DNA of 64,000 nt from Sorex araneus (lineage: Eukaryota > Chordata > Mammalia > Eulipotyphla > Soricidae), in contig NC_073305.1 in NCBI RefSeq assembly GCF_027595985.1, positions 153,860,190-153,924,189 on the forward strand, in the 5' to 3' direction. Under the pieces are notes generated by a model that saw only the letters and a list, made by a program, of their open reading frames with translations, searched no databases and had not been told where the DNA came from. The translations under genes and the position numbers were made by a program. Positions 23,131 to 33,398 of the stretch are shown here, one piece after another. Position 1 is the stretch's first letter. Every line of letters begins with the position of its first letter.

Positions 23131-24163
23131 CTGAGCAGTACTACATCCTTGGAACCTTGCATCAAATCATGTGCCCAAGGATATATAGTTGGGGTCCTGA
23201 ATTTCCTGAGAACCACTTGGGAGCTATCTCAACAAATTAATGAAAGAAAAGAAAAACACCTACCATTATAAAAAAAAATTAATGAGGAATTTTGCACTGA
23301 ATACTCACCCACTATTTCTGGGGAATAGTCTACAGCCAGTAAATTTGTAGACCCAGTTTCACAGGGCATCTATTCCAAAATTATTTAAACCATTCCTTAC
23401 AAAATAAAAACTTGAAAATAATTAAAATCCATATGAAATTTTAATATCACTAAAAAATAGAAATTGTACTATAATATTTTGAAGGATCTTATTTTAACCA
23501 AAATTATTTTTCTAGGATCATAGTGAACAGGAAACTATTTTTTTAAACTCCAAGTAAATAGTTCTGTTAAAATCATTTCTGTTGTTTTTAAATTCAATAA
23601 ACAACACCACTCTCCAACCGTCATGTTAAGCCAGAAGCCTGAGTCTTTCCCCAGCAATTGATGTCTGAATCCTATTGCTTCTTAACTACTCATTAAGATT
23701 CAGCTACATTTTTTTCTTTCTTCTGATATCAATAGTGCATGAATATCTAGAACTCTATCACAAACCTGAGAGCCATGCTAACTCCTCTGACTCTGTTCTT
23801 AAAAGGCAAAAATAACCCTTTACCACTGTGTGCTTCAGACCATGGATAAACCCTTTCCACATATTTAAAGAGCCTGTCCCTCTGGTTCTACATTCCCATC
23901 CCAGGCTTAGGTACCTGTAGCAATCTCCTCTTTCTCTTTTCTCCTATCAGCTTTCATCTTCGGTTACCTGCATATCCTCAAGCTTCTCCCACTTCCCTTT
24001 ATTTCTTTCCTAGGACCATCTCCTATTCCCAAAATGTCATTAGAAAGATGCCTTTCTTTATTCCTAATCTAAACTCATTAAATGCAAGTACATTGTTTAA
24101 ATTCATAGGTCCTGGACTGGCCATTATTTTCAACTTTGTGATAGAAGATTCCAGTGGTTTTAT
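23131..24163. other. THEMIS intron, possibly old LINE-derived
   Basis: 23600-24060 has pyrimidine-rich wording reminiscent of old L1 3' regions, too diverged to assign. Confidence 0.4.
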
Positions 24164-24178
24164 AAAATGAAGTTTCTT

Positions 24179-24357
24179 TTCTTCTTTTTTTTCTTTTTTG
24201 GGTCACACCCAGTGATGCTCAGGGGTTACTCCTGGCGTCACAATCAGGAAATATGCCTGGCGCTGCTCAGGGGACCATATGGGATACTGGAAATCAAACA
24301 CAGGTCGGCCATGTGCAAGGCAAACGCCCTACCCGCTGTGCTATTGCTCCAGCCCCC
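24179..24357 (-). mobile_element. Type A SINE with perfect target-site duplication
   Basis: Inverted near-consensus copy: T-rich tract, GGGTCACACCCAGTGATGCT, GGACCATATGGGATACTGG and head TACCCGCTGTGCTATTGCTC. Flanked by AAAATGAAGTTTCTT at 24164-24178 and 24358-24372. Confidence 0.93.
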
Positions 24358-24372
24358 AAAATGAAGTTTCTT

Positions 24373-24881
24373 AAAATAAATAAGTGCTATCTATTATGTA
24401 CCTAAGAGGAGGAAAGTAACATCTATTCTGATAATTTTGCATTTGGAGATAACTAGCAGCAGAATAAGAAGAATAAGAAAAGTAACTTTCTCTGTAACCG
24501 TAGTTTTCTCAGTTCTAAACCAAATCCGAAGCGGGCCAGGAAAAGAGCACAGAGGTCTGAGAAACATGATTTGCCGGTGTGGGATCCGGTTCTGTTCCCA
24601 GCCCTGAGCTCCTCCTGGGTTTCCCTGCTGGTCACTGGCACTGCAAACACCAGGCCCCCTGACCACTGCTTGAGAGTGCCATGCACAAAATAAATAAGCA
24701 AGTATAGCTCAAAATTAACAACAATGTTTCAACATTGTATAAGTAACCAATAAATAGAGCAGAGATAAATAAAAATTGAAATATCCAAAGGGTACCCATT
24801 CACCTAATATTTCTATGTACTCCTTTATGTTGTCAAATATTTATAATTCAATTTCTTTTCAAAACAATTCCAATGCATAGG
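24373..24881. other. THEMIS intron, unrecognised
   Basis: A GC-richer patch at 24500-24660 may be a decayed SINE. Confidence 0.4.
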
Positions 24882-24956
24882 AAAAGTGGCCCTATTATGT
24901 CCTGGCCCTAGATGGCCCTAGATGAAAAGTGGCCATTATGTCCTGGCCCTAGATGG
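24882..24956. repeat. Short direct duplication next to the L1 target site
   Basis: AAAAGTGGCC with ATTATGTCCTGGCCCTAGATG occurs at 24882-24914 and again at 24924-24956, with a 3-bp difference. Confidence 0.85.
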
Positions 24957-24963
24957 TGTAAAC

Positions 24964-24978
24964 AATTCTCCCAGTTTT
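24964..24978. repeat. Target-site duplication of the full-length L1, poly(A) side
   Basis: AATTCTCCCAGTTTT, identical to 32559-32573; its last four T merge with the poly-T tract. Confidence 0.93.
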
Positions 24979-25449
24979 TTTTTTTTTTTTTTTTTTTTTA
25001 TTTTTAATTAGAGAATCACCGTGAGGGTACAGTTACAGATTTATACACTTCTGTGCTCACACTTCCCTCATACAAAGTTTGGGAACCCATCCCTTCACCA
25101 GTGCCCATTCTCCACCACCCGTAAACCCAGTGTCCCTCCCACCCTCCCCAATCCCATCTCCCCCCCACCCCACCCTGCCACTGTGGCAAGGCATTCCCTT
25201 CTGCTTTCTCTCTCTAATTAGCTGTTGTGGTTTGCAACAAAGGTGTTGAGTGGCCGCTGTGCTCAGTCTCTAGCCCTCATTCAGCCCGCAACTCCCTTCC
25301 CCCACATGGCCTTCGACTGCAATGTAGTTGGTGATCGCTTCTCTGAGTTGACCTTTCCCCGGAACGTGAGGCCAGCCTCGAAGCCATGGAGTCAACCTCC
25401 TGGTACTTATTTCTACAGTTCTTGGGTGTTAGTCTCCCACTCTGTTATT
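24979..25449 (-). terminator. L1 3' UTR with G-rich tract, AATAAA and poly(A)
   Basis: About 470 bp after the ORF2 stop. The sense strand is strongly G-rich at 25176-25116 (many runs of three or more G), as is usual in mammalian L1 3' UTRs. It ends CACGGTGATTCTC, then AATAAA (25002-24997), and about 21 A beyond the duplication. The same CACGGTGAT ending recurs in the younger L1 tail near 42125 and at 8440. Confidence 0.85.
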
Positions 25450-28400
25450 CTATATACCATAGATGAGTGCAATCTTTCTATGTCTGTCTCTCTCTTTCTG
25501 ACTCATTTCACTCAGCATGAAACTTTTCATGCCCATCCACTTAACTACAAAATTCTTGACCTCCTTTTTTCTAACAGCTGCATAGTATTCCATTGTATAG
25601 ATGTACCAAAGTTTCCTCAACCAGTCATCCATTCTGGGGCATTCGGGTTTTTTCCAGATTCTGGCTATTGTAAACAGTGCTGCGATGAACATACATGTGC
25701 AGATGTTGTTTCGATTGTACTTTTTTGATTCTCTGGGATATATTCCCAGCAGTGGTATTGCTGGGTCAAATGGGAATTCAATATCTAATTTTTTGAGAGT
25801 CGTCCAAATTGTTTTCCAGAAGGGCTGAACCAGTCGGCATTCCCACCAGCAGTGAAGAAGGGTCCCTTTCTCCCCACATCCTCTCCAACAGCGGTTGCTT
25901 TTGTTCTTTTGGATGTGTGCTACTCTCTGTGGTGTGAGGTGGTATCTCATGGTTGTTTTGATCTGCATCTCTCTGATGATTAGTGATGTAGAGCACTTTT
26001 TCATGTGCCTTTTGGCCATTCGTATTTCTTCCTTGGTAAAGTTTCTGTTCATTTCTTTGCCCCATTTTTTGATGGGGTTGGATGTTTTCTTCTTGTAGAG
26101 CTCAACCAGTGCTTTATATACCATTGATATCAACCCCTTATCTGATGGGTATTGTGTAAATATCCTTTCCCATTCTGTGGATAGTCTTTGTATTCTGGTC
26201 ACTGTATCTCTTGCGGTGCAGAAGCTTTTTAGTTTAATGTAGTCCCATTTGTTGATCTCTGTTTTTACTAGATTGCTTAGTTCCGTGTCACCTTTGAAGA
26301 TACCCTTATCTTCAATATCGTGGAGGGTTTCGCCGACCTTGTCTTCAATGTACCTTATGGTTTGTGGTCTAATGTTGAGGTCTTTAATCCATTTTGATCT
26401 GACTTTTGTGCATGGTGTCAGGTCAAGGTCTAAACCCATTTTTTTGCATGTGGTTGTCCAGTTGTGCCAGCACCATTTGTTAAAGAGGCTTTCCTTGCTC
26501 CACTTCACTTCTCTTGCTCCCTTATCAAAGATTAGATGGTCATACATTTGGGGTTGTGTGTAGGGATATTCCACCCTGTTCCATTGGTCTACGGCTCTGC
26601 CTTTGTTCCAGTACCATGCTGTTTTAATTGTTACTGCTTTGTAGTAAAGTTTGAGGTTGGGGATGGTGATGCCTCCCATCATCTTTTTCCCAAGAATTGT
26701 TTTAGCTATCCTTGGACGTTTGTTATTCCATATGAATTTTAGGATTGCTTGATCCATTTCTTTGAAGAATGTCATGGGTATATTTATAGGGATCGCATTG
26801 AATCTGTATAATGCTTTAGGGAGTATTGCCATTTTGACAACATTGATTCTCCCTATCCACGAGCAGGGTATATGTTTCCATTTCCTCATGTCCTCTTTGA
26901 TTTCATGGAGTAGCGTTATGTAGTTTTCTTTGTAAAGGTCTTTTACTTCCTTGGTTAAGCTGATTCCGAGGTACCTGATTTTCTGGGGCACGATTGTGAA
27001 TGGGATTGCTTTTTTCATGTCCCTTTCCTCTGCCTCATTGTTTGCATATATGAAGGCCATGGATTTTTGGGTATTGATTTTGTAGCCTGCAACTTTACTG
27101 TATAAGTCTATTGTTTCTAAGAGTTTCTTAGTAGAGGTTTTAGGCTTCTCTAGATATAGTATCATGTCGTCTGCAAATAGTGAGAGTTTGATTTCTTCCC
27201 TTCCTATCTGGATGCCCTTAATCTCTTTTTCTTGTCTAATAGCTATCGCAAGTACTTCCAGTACTATATTGAAGAGGAGTGGTGAGAGTGGGCATCCTTG
27301 TCTTGTGCCTGATCTCAGAGGAAAGGCCCTTAGTTTTTCCCCGTTGAGGATAATGCTTGCCGTAGGCTTGTGATAGATGGCTTCGACTATCTTGAGGAAA
27401 GTTCCTCCAAACCCCATTTTGGCAAGGGTTTTCATCATGAAAGGATGTTGGATCTTGTCAAATGCTTTCTCTGCATCTATTGATATGATCATATGGTTTT
27501 TATCTTTCCTTTTGTTGATATGCTGGATTATGTTGATTGATTTCCGAATGTTAAACCATCCTTGCATCCCTGGGATGAATCCCACTTGGTCGTGGTGTAT
27601 GATCTTTTTGATGAGTTGTTGGATCCTATTTGCTAGTATTTTGTTGAGGATCTTCGCATCGGTGTTCATCAGGGAAATTGGTCTGTAATTTTCTTTCTTA
27701 GTGGTGTCTTTGTTTGCTTTTGGTATTAGGGAGATATGTGCTTCATAGAAACTGTTTGGGAGAGTTCCTGTTTTTTCAATTTCCTGGAAAAGTTTGAGGA
27801 AAACAGGCAATAGGTCTTCTTTAAATGTTTGGAAGAATTCGCCAGTGAAACCATCTGGGCCTGGGCTTTTGTTTTTGGGGAGGTTTTTGATTACCGTTTC
27901 AATTTCCTTAACATTGATGGGTCTATTCAGGTATTCCAGGTCTTCTTTCTTCAGTCTTGGGAGATTGTAGGAATCAAGGAATCCATCCATTTCTTTTAGG
28001 TTCTCCTTTTTTGTGGCGTAAAGACTTTCAAAGTAGTCTCTAATGATCTTTTGAATCTCATTGGTTTCTGTTATGATGTCCCCCTTTTCATTTCTGATTC
28101 GATTTATTAGAGTTTTCTCTCTTTCTTTCTTTGTGAGACTTGCTAGCGGTTTATCAATCTTATTTATTTTCTCAAAGAACCAACTCTTTGTTTCATTGAT
28201 CTTTCGGATTGTTTTTTTGGTTTCGATGTCATTAATTTCTGCTCTAATTTTTATTATTTCTTTCCTTCGGTCTGGTTTGGGGTCCTTTTTCTGGTCCTTT
28301 TCTAGGGTCTTGAGTTGTAAAGTCAAGCTATCTATGTGGGTCCTTTCTTCCTTCCTGAGGAATGCTTGGAGAGCTATAAATTTTCCCCTTAACACGGCTT

Positions 28401-29268
28401 TAGCTGCGTCCCATAGGTTTTGGTAGCTCGTGTCTTCATTCTCATTTGTTTCTAAGTATCTTTTGATTTCTTCCTTGATTTCCTTCTTGACCCACTCATT
28501 GTTCAACATGGAATTGTTTAATTTCCAGGTGTTTGATTTGATTTTCCGTATTTGTGGGTGGTTAGCTTCTATCTTCAGCGCATCGTGGTCTGAAAAGATG
28601 GTTGATACAATTTCTATTTTTCCGATTCGATTGAGGTATGTTCTGGGGCCCAGTACATGGTCTATTTTTGAAAATGTTCCATGTGCACTGGAAAAGAATG
28701 TGTATTCTTTCTTTTTGGGGTGTAAGGCCCTGTATAGGTCTATTAGGCCTCTCTCTTCAATTTCTTCATTCAGGGTCAGTGTTTCCTTGTTGAGTTTTGT
28801 TCTTGTGGATCTATCTAGAGGTGATAAGGCCGTATTGAAGTCTCCGACTACAATTGTGCTGTTAGTGATGTCCTCTTTGAAGTCTGTTAGGAGTTGTTTT
28901 AAATATTTAGCCGGTCGTTCGTTAGGAGCATATACGTTTAAGAGTGTGATTTCTTCCTGTTGTACATATCCCTTGATAAACAGAAAATGACCTTCGCTGT
29001 CCCTTTTGATCTTTTTCATCCTGAAATCTATGTTGTCGGATACCAGGATGGCCACTCCAGCTTTTTTAAGGGGGTTGTTTGCTTGGAGGATTGTTTTCCA
29101 TCCTTTGACTTTGAGTCTATGTTTACTCTGTTTGTTCAGGTGTGTTTCTTGCAGGCAACAGAATGTTGGGTTTAATTTCCGGATCCATTTAGCTACTCTG
29201 TGTCTCTTGATAGGTGCATTTAGGCCATTGACATTGAGAGAGATTATTGTGATGTGGTTTTGTGTCAT
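25450..29268 (-). CDS. L1 ORF2 protein (endonuclease and reverse transcriptase)
   Basis: 1272 residues, close to the 1275 of human L1 ORF2p. The N-terminal apurinic-type endonuclease keeps its catalytic set: N14 in LNVNGLN, E41 in QETHL, D143 and N145 in VGDFNTAL, D203, and D227/H228 in SDHD. The reverse transcriptase has [49 protein letters not shown] and the active site FADD at residues 698-701 (human uses the same motif). The C-terminal zinc-knuckle-like motif is C-x3-C-x7-H-x4-C at residues 1127-1144. The protein nicks target DNA and primes reverse transcription of the L1 RNA. The start is the ATG at 29268-29266, 42 bp after the ORF1 stop. I see no internal stop or frameshift. Confidence 0.97.
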   Translation of the reverse strand: MTQNHITIISLNVNGLNAPIKRHRVAKWIRKLNPTFCCLQETHLNKQSKHRLKVKGWKTILQANNPLKKAGVAILVSDNIDFRMKKIKRDSEGHFLFIKGYVQQEEITLLNVYAPNERPAKYLKQLLTDFKEDITNSTIVVGDFNTALSPLDRSTRTKLNKETLTLNEEIEERGLIDLYRALHPKKKEYTFFSSAHGTFSKIDHVLGPRTYLNRIGKIEIVSTIFSDHDALKIEANHPQIRKIKSNTWKLNNSMLNNEWVKKEIKEEIKRYLETNENEDTSYQNLWDAAKAVLRGKFIALQAFLRKEERTHIDSLTLQLKTLEKDQKKDPKPDRRKEIIKIRAEINDIETKKTIRKINETKSWFFEKINKIDKPLASLTKKEREKTLINRIRNEKGDIITETNEIQKIIRDYFESLYATKKENLKEMDGFLDSYNLPRLKKEDLEYLNRPINVKEIETVIKNLPKNKSPGPDGFTGEFFQTFKEDLLPVFLKLFQEIEKTGTLPNSFYEAHISLIPKANKDTTKKENYRPISLMNTDAKILNKILANRIQQLIKKIIHHDQVGFIPGMQGWFNIRKSINIIQHINKRKDKNHMIISIDAEKAFDKIQHPFMMKTLAKMGFGGTFLKIVEAIYHKPTASIILNGEKLRAFPLRSGTRQGCPLSPLLFNIVLEVLAIAIRQEKEIKGIQIGREEIKLSLFADDMILYLEKPKTSTKKLLETIDLYSKVAGYKINTQKSMAFIYANNEAEERDMKKAIPFTIVPQKIRYLGISLTKEVKDLYKENYITLLHEIKEDMRKWKHIPCSWIGRINVVKMAILPKALYRFNAIPINIPMTFFKEMDQAILKFIWNNKRPRIAKTILGKKMMGGITIPNLKLYYKAVTIKTAWYWNKGRAVDQWNRVEYPYTQPQMYDHLIFDKGAREVKWSKESLFNKWCWHNWTTTCKKMGLDLDLTPCTKVRSKWIKDLNIRPQTIRYIEDKVGETLHDIEDKGIFKGDTELSNLVKTEINKWDYIKLKSFCTARDTVTRIQRLSTEWERIFTQYPSDKGLISMVYKALVELYKKKTSNPIKKWGKEMNRNFTKEEIRMAKRHMKKCSTSLIIREMQIKTTMRYHLTPQRVAHIQKNKSNRCWRGCGEKGTLLHCWWECRLVQPFWKTIWTTLKKLDIEFPFDPAIPLLGIYPRESKKYNRNNICTCMFIAALFTIARIWKKPECPRMDDWLRKLWYIYTMEYYAAVRKKEVKNFVVKWMGMKSFMLSEMSQKERDRHRKIALIYGI

Positions 29269-29310
29269 CTTTCTGTGGGATTTGTTGTTCTTATGGGGCT
29301 CCTCCTTGCC

Positions 29311-30273
29311 TTACAGTAGCCCCTTTAGACCTTCTTTCAAGATTGGTTTTGAGTCTATGAAGGACCTGAGCTGTTGTTTATCCGAGAAGTAGTGTATGTT
29401 TCCTTCGAGTTTGAGTGAGAGTTTAGCCGGATAAAGTATTCTTGGTGAGGCATTCATTTCATTGAGTTTTTTCACTATGTCCCACCATTGTCTTCGGGCT
29501 CGGAGGGTTTCTTCTGACAGATCGGCCGTAAATCTGAGGGGTGCTCCTTTGTATGTGATTTCCCTCTTTGACCTTGCTACTTGTAGAATTGTGTCTCTAT
29601 CTACAGCATCCGCCATTCTGACTATGATATGCCTTGGAGTCTTTTTATTTGGGTCTCTTTTTGCTGGCACTCTTCGGACTTCTTGTATCTGGACGCCTGC
29701 CTTGTCCAGCTCTGGGAATTTCTTAGCGATGATGTCTTTGACTATGTTTTTTTCATTGGGGTTACTTCCCTGTGGTTCTGGTACTCCAATGATTCTTATG
29801 TTGTTCCTCTTGAAGTCATCCCCCAGGGCTCTGATTCGCTCTATAGCCATTTTGAGGTCTTTGGCCATGATTTGTTGCTGTCTGTAAGCTTTCTGCAGCT
29901 CATCCTCAAGCTCGCTGATTCTGTCTTCGGCTGTAGTCATTCTGCTGTTGAGGGCATCTAGTGAGATTTTTATTTCATCTACCGATTGCTTTATTTGTGA
30001 GACTTCGGTTCGAAGGTTTGAAATTTCTGCTCTCATTTCTGCTCTCATTTGTTCCTGTATTTTCTTGGTAGACCGTTCCAGCGCTTGATTCATCTCCTCC
30101 CTTAATTTATTGGATGTCTGTTCCATATTTGCTTGGAGTAGGTCGACTCTCCTCCATATTTCCTCTCTGAATTGTTTATCTGAGAGGTCGTAGATGTTGG
30201 GAGACTGTTTTGAGGTTTCTAGTATCTTTTCTTCTCCCTCTCTTGGTGGAGGGGATTTTCGCTGTTTCTTCAT
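29311..30273 (-). CDS. L1 ORF1 protein (RNA-binding chaperone)
   Basis: 320 residues from the ATG at 30273-30271; an in-frame GTG at 30300 would add nine residues, but L1 ORF1 normally starts at ATG. A basic N-terminus (KKQRKSPPPREGEEK) leads into a long heptad-rich coiled coil, roughly residues 40-150, which trimerises ORF1p in known L1s. An RRM domain follows (RNNIRIIGVPEPQG, then RHIIVRMADAVDRDTILQ), and a C-terminal domain with TYKGAPLRFTADLSEETL and RRQWWDIVKKLNE. ORF1p coats L1 RNA and acts as a nucleic-acid chaperone. The frame is open throughout. It is placed directly upstream of ORF2 as in all placental L1s. Confidence 0.96.
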   Translation of the reverse strand: MKKQRKSPPPREGEEKILETSKQSPNIYDLSDKQFREEIWRRVDLLQANMEQTSNKLREEMNQALERSTKKIQEQMRAEMRAEISNLRTEVSQIKQSVDEIKISLDALNSRMTTAEDRISELEDELQKAYRQQQIMAKDLKMAIERIRALGDDFKRNNIRIIGVPEPQGSNPNEKNIVKDIIAKKFPELDKAGVQIQEVRRVPAKRDPNKKTPRHIIVRMADAVDRDTILQVARSKREITYKGAPLRFTADLSEETLRARRQWWDIVKKLNEMNASPRILYPAKLSLKLEGNIHYFSDKQQLRSFIDSKPILKEGLKGLL

Positions 30274-30600
30274 ATTGTCACGGAAGTGCAGAGCTGGCAC
30301 CTTGTAGTTCTTTATTCCTCTTCCTTTTTGTGGGAAGAAGGGGCTCCGATTGTGCTAAACTTCCCTTATTCACTGATAGCTTTTATAGTGTCAGCCTAAG
30401 CTAATGGGTATTTTTCGTAAATGTTTGAGATCGCAAAAGTGAGTTTTCAAAGGAATCCACAGTACGGATTGAGCTGAGGTAGCAAAGAATAACTGCGGCC
30501 GCGTTAGCGTTGGCCGCTCCGTAAAGAAGCCACGCCCACTTTTTAGGCCACGCCCCCTGAGATGAGGACACGCCCCTAAGCAGCAGAGTGGGGATTGGTC
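30274..30600 (-). promoter_or_regulatory. Unique 5' UTR of the L1 between monomers and ORF1
   Basis: About 327 bp. It holds three GGGCGTG boxes (plus-strand CACGCCC at 30531, 30549 and 30570), a NotI-like GCGGCCGC at 30495-30502, and on the minus strand a TATAAAA at 30387-30381, about 110 nt ahead of the ORF1 ATG. The GGGCGTG boxes resemble KLF/EGR-type sites. Promoter function is inferred from position and motifs. Confidence 0.6.
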
Positions 30601-32558
30601 AGGATCCGACGGCGGCGGCGGACAGGTGCCAGGCAGGGGCTTCAGGAGAAGCCCCGAGCCGCGGCGGGCAGGGGGCGGGGAGGGGACTTCTCCGCGCTGA
30701 GGCAGGCTCTCCAAGGGATTGCCTGTTTACCTGCAGGATGGAGATTGGTCAGGATCCGACGGCGGCGGCGGACAGGTGCCCGGCAGGGGCTTCAGGAGAA
30801 GCCCCGAGCCGCGGCGGGCAGGGGGCGGGGAGGGGACTTCTCCGCGCTGAGGCAGGCTCTCCAAGGGATTGCCTGTTTACCTGCAGGATGGAGATTGGTC
30901 AGGATCCGACGGCGGCGGCGGACAGGTGCCCGGCAGGGGCTTCAGGAGAAGCCCCGAGCCGCGGCGGGCAGGGGGCGGGGAGGGGACTTCTCCGCGCTGA
31001 GGCAGGCTCTCCAAGGGATTGCCTGTTTACCTGCAGGATGGAGATTGGTCAGGATCCGACGGCGGCGGCGGACAGGTGCCCGGCAGGGGCTTCAGGAGAA
31101 GCCCCGAGCCGCGGCGGGCAGGGGGCGGGGAGGGGACTTCTCCGCGCTGAGGCAGGCTCTCCAAGGGATTGCCTGTTTACCTGCAGGATGGAGATTGGTC
31201 AGGATCCGACGGCGGCGGCGGACAGGTGCCCGGCAGGGGCTTCAGGAGAAGCCCCGAGCCGCGGCGGGCAGGGGGCGGGGAGGGGACTTCTCCGCGCTGA
31301 GGCAGGCTCTCCAAGGGATTGCCTGTTTACCTGCAGGATGGAGATTGGTCAGGATCCGACGGCGGCGGCGGACAGGTGCCCGGCAGGGGCTTCAGGAGAA
31401 GCCCCGAGCCGCGGCGGGCAGGGGGCGGGGAGGGGACTTCTCCGCGCTGAGGCAGGCTCTCCAAGGGATTGCCTGTTTACCTGCAGGATGGAGATTGGTC
31501 AGGATCCGACGGCGGCGGCGGACAGGTGCCCGGCAGGGGCTTCAGGAGAAGCCCCGAGCCGCGGCGGGCAGGGGGCGGGGAGGGGACTTCTCCGCGCTGA
31601 GGCAGGCTCTCCAAGGGATTGCCTGTTTACCTGCAGGATGGAGATTGGTCAGGATCCGACGGCGGCGGCGGACAGGTGCCCGGCAGGGGCTTCAGGAGAA
31701 GCCCCGAGCCGCGGCGGGCAGGGGGCGGGGAGGGGACTTCTCCGCGCTGAGGCAGGCTCTCCAAGGGATTGCCTGTTTACCTGCAGGATGGAGATTGGTC
31801 AGGATCCGACGGCGGCGGCGGACAGGTGCCCGGCAGGGGCTTCAGGAGAAGCCCCGAGCCACGGCGGGCAGGGGGCGGGGAGGGGACTTCTCCGCGCTGA
31901 GGCAGGCTCTCCAAGGGATTGCCTGTTTACCTGCAGGATGGAGATTGGTCAGGATCCGACGGCGGCGGCGGACAGGTGCCCGGCAGGGGCTTCAGGAGAA
32001 GCCCCGAGCCGCGGCGGGCAGGGGGCGGGGAGGGGACTTCTCCGCGCTGAGGCAGGCTCTCCAAGGGATTGCCTGTTTACCTGCAGGATGGAGATTGGTC
32101 AGGATCCGACGGCGGCGGCGGACAGGTGCCCGGCAGGGGCTTCAGGAGAAGCCCCGAGCCGCGGCGGGCAGGGGGCGGGGAGGGGACTTCTCCGCGCTGA
32201 GGCAGGCTCTCCAAGGGATTGCCTGTTTACCTGCAGGATGGAGATTGGTCAGGATCCGACGGCGGCGGCGGACAGGTGCCCGGCAGGGGCTTCAGGAGAA
32301 GCCCCGAGCCGCGGCGGGCAGGGGGCGGGGAGGGGACTTCTCCGCGCTGAGGCAGGCTCTCCAAGGGATTGCCTGTTTACCTGCAGGATGGAGATTGGTC
32401 AGGATCCGACGGCGGCGGCGGACAGGTGCCCGGCAGGGGCTTCAGGAGAAGCCCCGAGCCGCGGCGGGCAGGGGGCGGGGAGGGGACTTCTCCGCGCTGA
32501 GGCAGGCTCTCCAAGGGATTGCCTGTTTACCTGCAGGATGGAGATTGGTCAGGATCCG
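30601..32558 (-). repeat. L1 promoter array: 13 tandem 150-bp monomers plus 8 bp
   Basis: The unit repeats exactly every 150 bp; AGGATCCGACGG recurs at 30601, 30751, 30901 and so on to 32401, and the last 8 bp (32551-32558) begin another unit. The differences I see are C to A at 30631 in the unit nearest ORF1, G to A at 31861 in the ninth unit, and a G-for-A change at the edge of the first unit. Each monomer (L1 sense strand) carries a CCAAT box (GACCAATCTCC), a GC box (CCCCGCCCCC), CGG-rich sequence, and an 8-bp perfect hairpin, GGGGCTTC/GAAGCCCC. Tandem-monomer promoters of about 200 bp are known in mouse L1; here the period is 150 bp. Confidence 0.96.
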
Positions 32559-32573
32559 AATTCTCCCAGTTTT
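32559..32573. repeat. Target-site duplication of the full-length L1, promoter side
   Basis: AATTCTCCCAGTTTT, identical to 24964-24978. It abuts the truncated monomer, so position 32558 is the element's 5' terminal base. Confidence 0.93.
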
Positions 32574-32946
32574 ACCACCTACTGCTATTAACTTTAAGTT
32601 ACATTCCAGTATTTTTGACTGCAAGCTATAACTGTTCTATATGTTCCCCTACGATGAGATATAATATGACAATTGAATGCATTAATTTTTTAGGGCAACA
32701 AATATTTCTCTAGTTATTTTAATTCACCCATGAAGGAACCGACAGAGGAACCCAGGAATGCGGGACCTGTGGCTTAGATCTCCAAGCCTGCTCAGATCAG
32801 GACTGGGCTTCCTCCACCCAGATCCCCAGTTTTCCATTAGGTTGGTAGTGTGGCAGTCACACCCACAAATGGCCCCTGGCACCAATCTCATCAATGCCCA
32901 AGATCCAGAGACTATAAAACAAAGCTCCCAGAAGAGAACAATGCAG
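32574..32946. other. THEMIS intron with a GC-richer unassigned segment
   Basis: 32737-32940 is GC-richer and reads like interspersed repeat DNA but I cannot place it. Confidence 0.4.
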
Positions 32947-33112
32947 AATCTCACATGGCAGAGCCTGGCAAGCTACCCGTGGCGTATTCGATATGCCAAA
33001 AACAGTAACAACAATGGGCCTCATTCCCCTGACCCTGAACGTGACAGGGACGAATGGAGATGTTACTTGCCCCCGCTCAAGCAAATCAATGAGCAATGGA
33101 ATGACAGTGATA
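32947..33112 (+). mobile_element. Type B-long SINE body, headless
   Basis: Starts at GGCAGAGCCTGGCAAGC, the same point as the copy at 13852, and keeps the extra middle segment (CATTCCCCTGACCCTGAAC, GACAGGGACGAATGGAGA). Ends ATGGAATGACAGTGATACAG. Confidence 0.8.
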
Positions 33113-33224
33113 CAGTGAAACAATAATTTTCATTTTTGTAGGAAAACAACCCCTTGAAAAGTGCATATTAAAATACTCCACTATGTAAATTAATAAGTCA
33201 TATAATTTTCTTTTAAGAACAGAG

Positions 33225-33398
33225 GGGCTGGGGCTGGAGATAGTACAGCGAGTAGGACATTTGCCTTGTATGCAGTTGACCCAGGTTTGATCCCTGGCAT
33301 TCCATATGGTTTCCAGAGCACTGGCTGGAGTAATTCCTGAGTGCAGAACCAAGAGTAATTCCTGAGCACTACTGAGTGTGCCCCCTCAAAAATAACAG
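33225..33398 (+). mobile_element. Type A SINE
   Basis: GGCTGGAGATAGTACAGCGA head, B box GGTTTGATCCCTGG, body to GAGTGTGCCCCCTC. AACAGAGGGGCTG occurs at both ends, consistent with a short duplication. Confidence 0.88.

Larger units (their letters stand above)
24979..32558 (-). mobile_element. Full-length L1 (LINE-1) retrotransposon, apparently intact
   Basis: About 7.6 kb. Read on the minus strand it has a tandem-monomer promoter (30601-32558), a unique 5' UTR, ORF1, ORF2, a 3' UTR with a G-rich tract, and a poly(A) tail (poly-T on the plus strand, ending at 24999). It is flanked by identical 15-bp duplications, AATTCTCCCAGTTTT, at 24964-24978 and 32559-32573. The nick site TTTT/AC is close to the L1 endonuclease consensus TTTT/AA. 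Both reading frames are open from ATG to stop. Perfect duplications, a clean tail and nearly identical monomers indicate a recent insertion. It lies in the same orientation as THEMIS, inside the intron between the CABIT1 and CABIT2 exons. Confidence 0.97.

Noticed and set aside
25021..29961. Many plus-strand open frames up to 186 codons
   Set aside because: Antisense shadows of L1 ORF1 and ORF2.
30601..32558. CRISPR-like or coding repeat array
   Set aside because: Units are contiguous with no unique spacers and join an L1 5' UTR.
30588..32631. Two plus-strand open frames of 667 and 678 codons made of repeated peptides
   Set aside because: They exist only because the L1 monomer is 150 bp, a multiple of three, and happens to lack stops; the array is an L1 promoter on the other strand.
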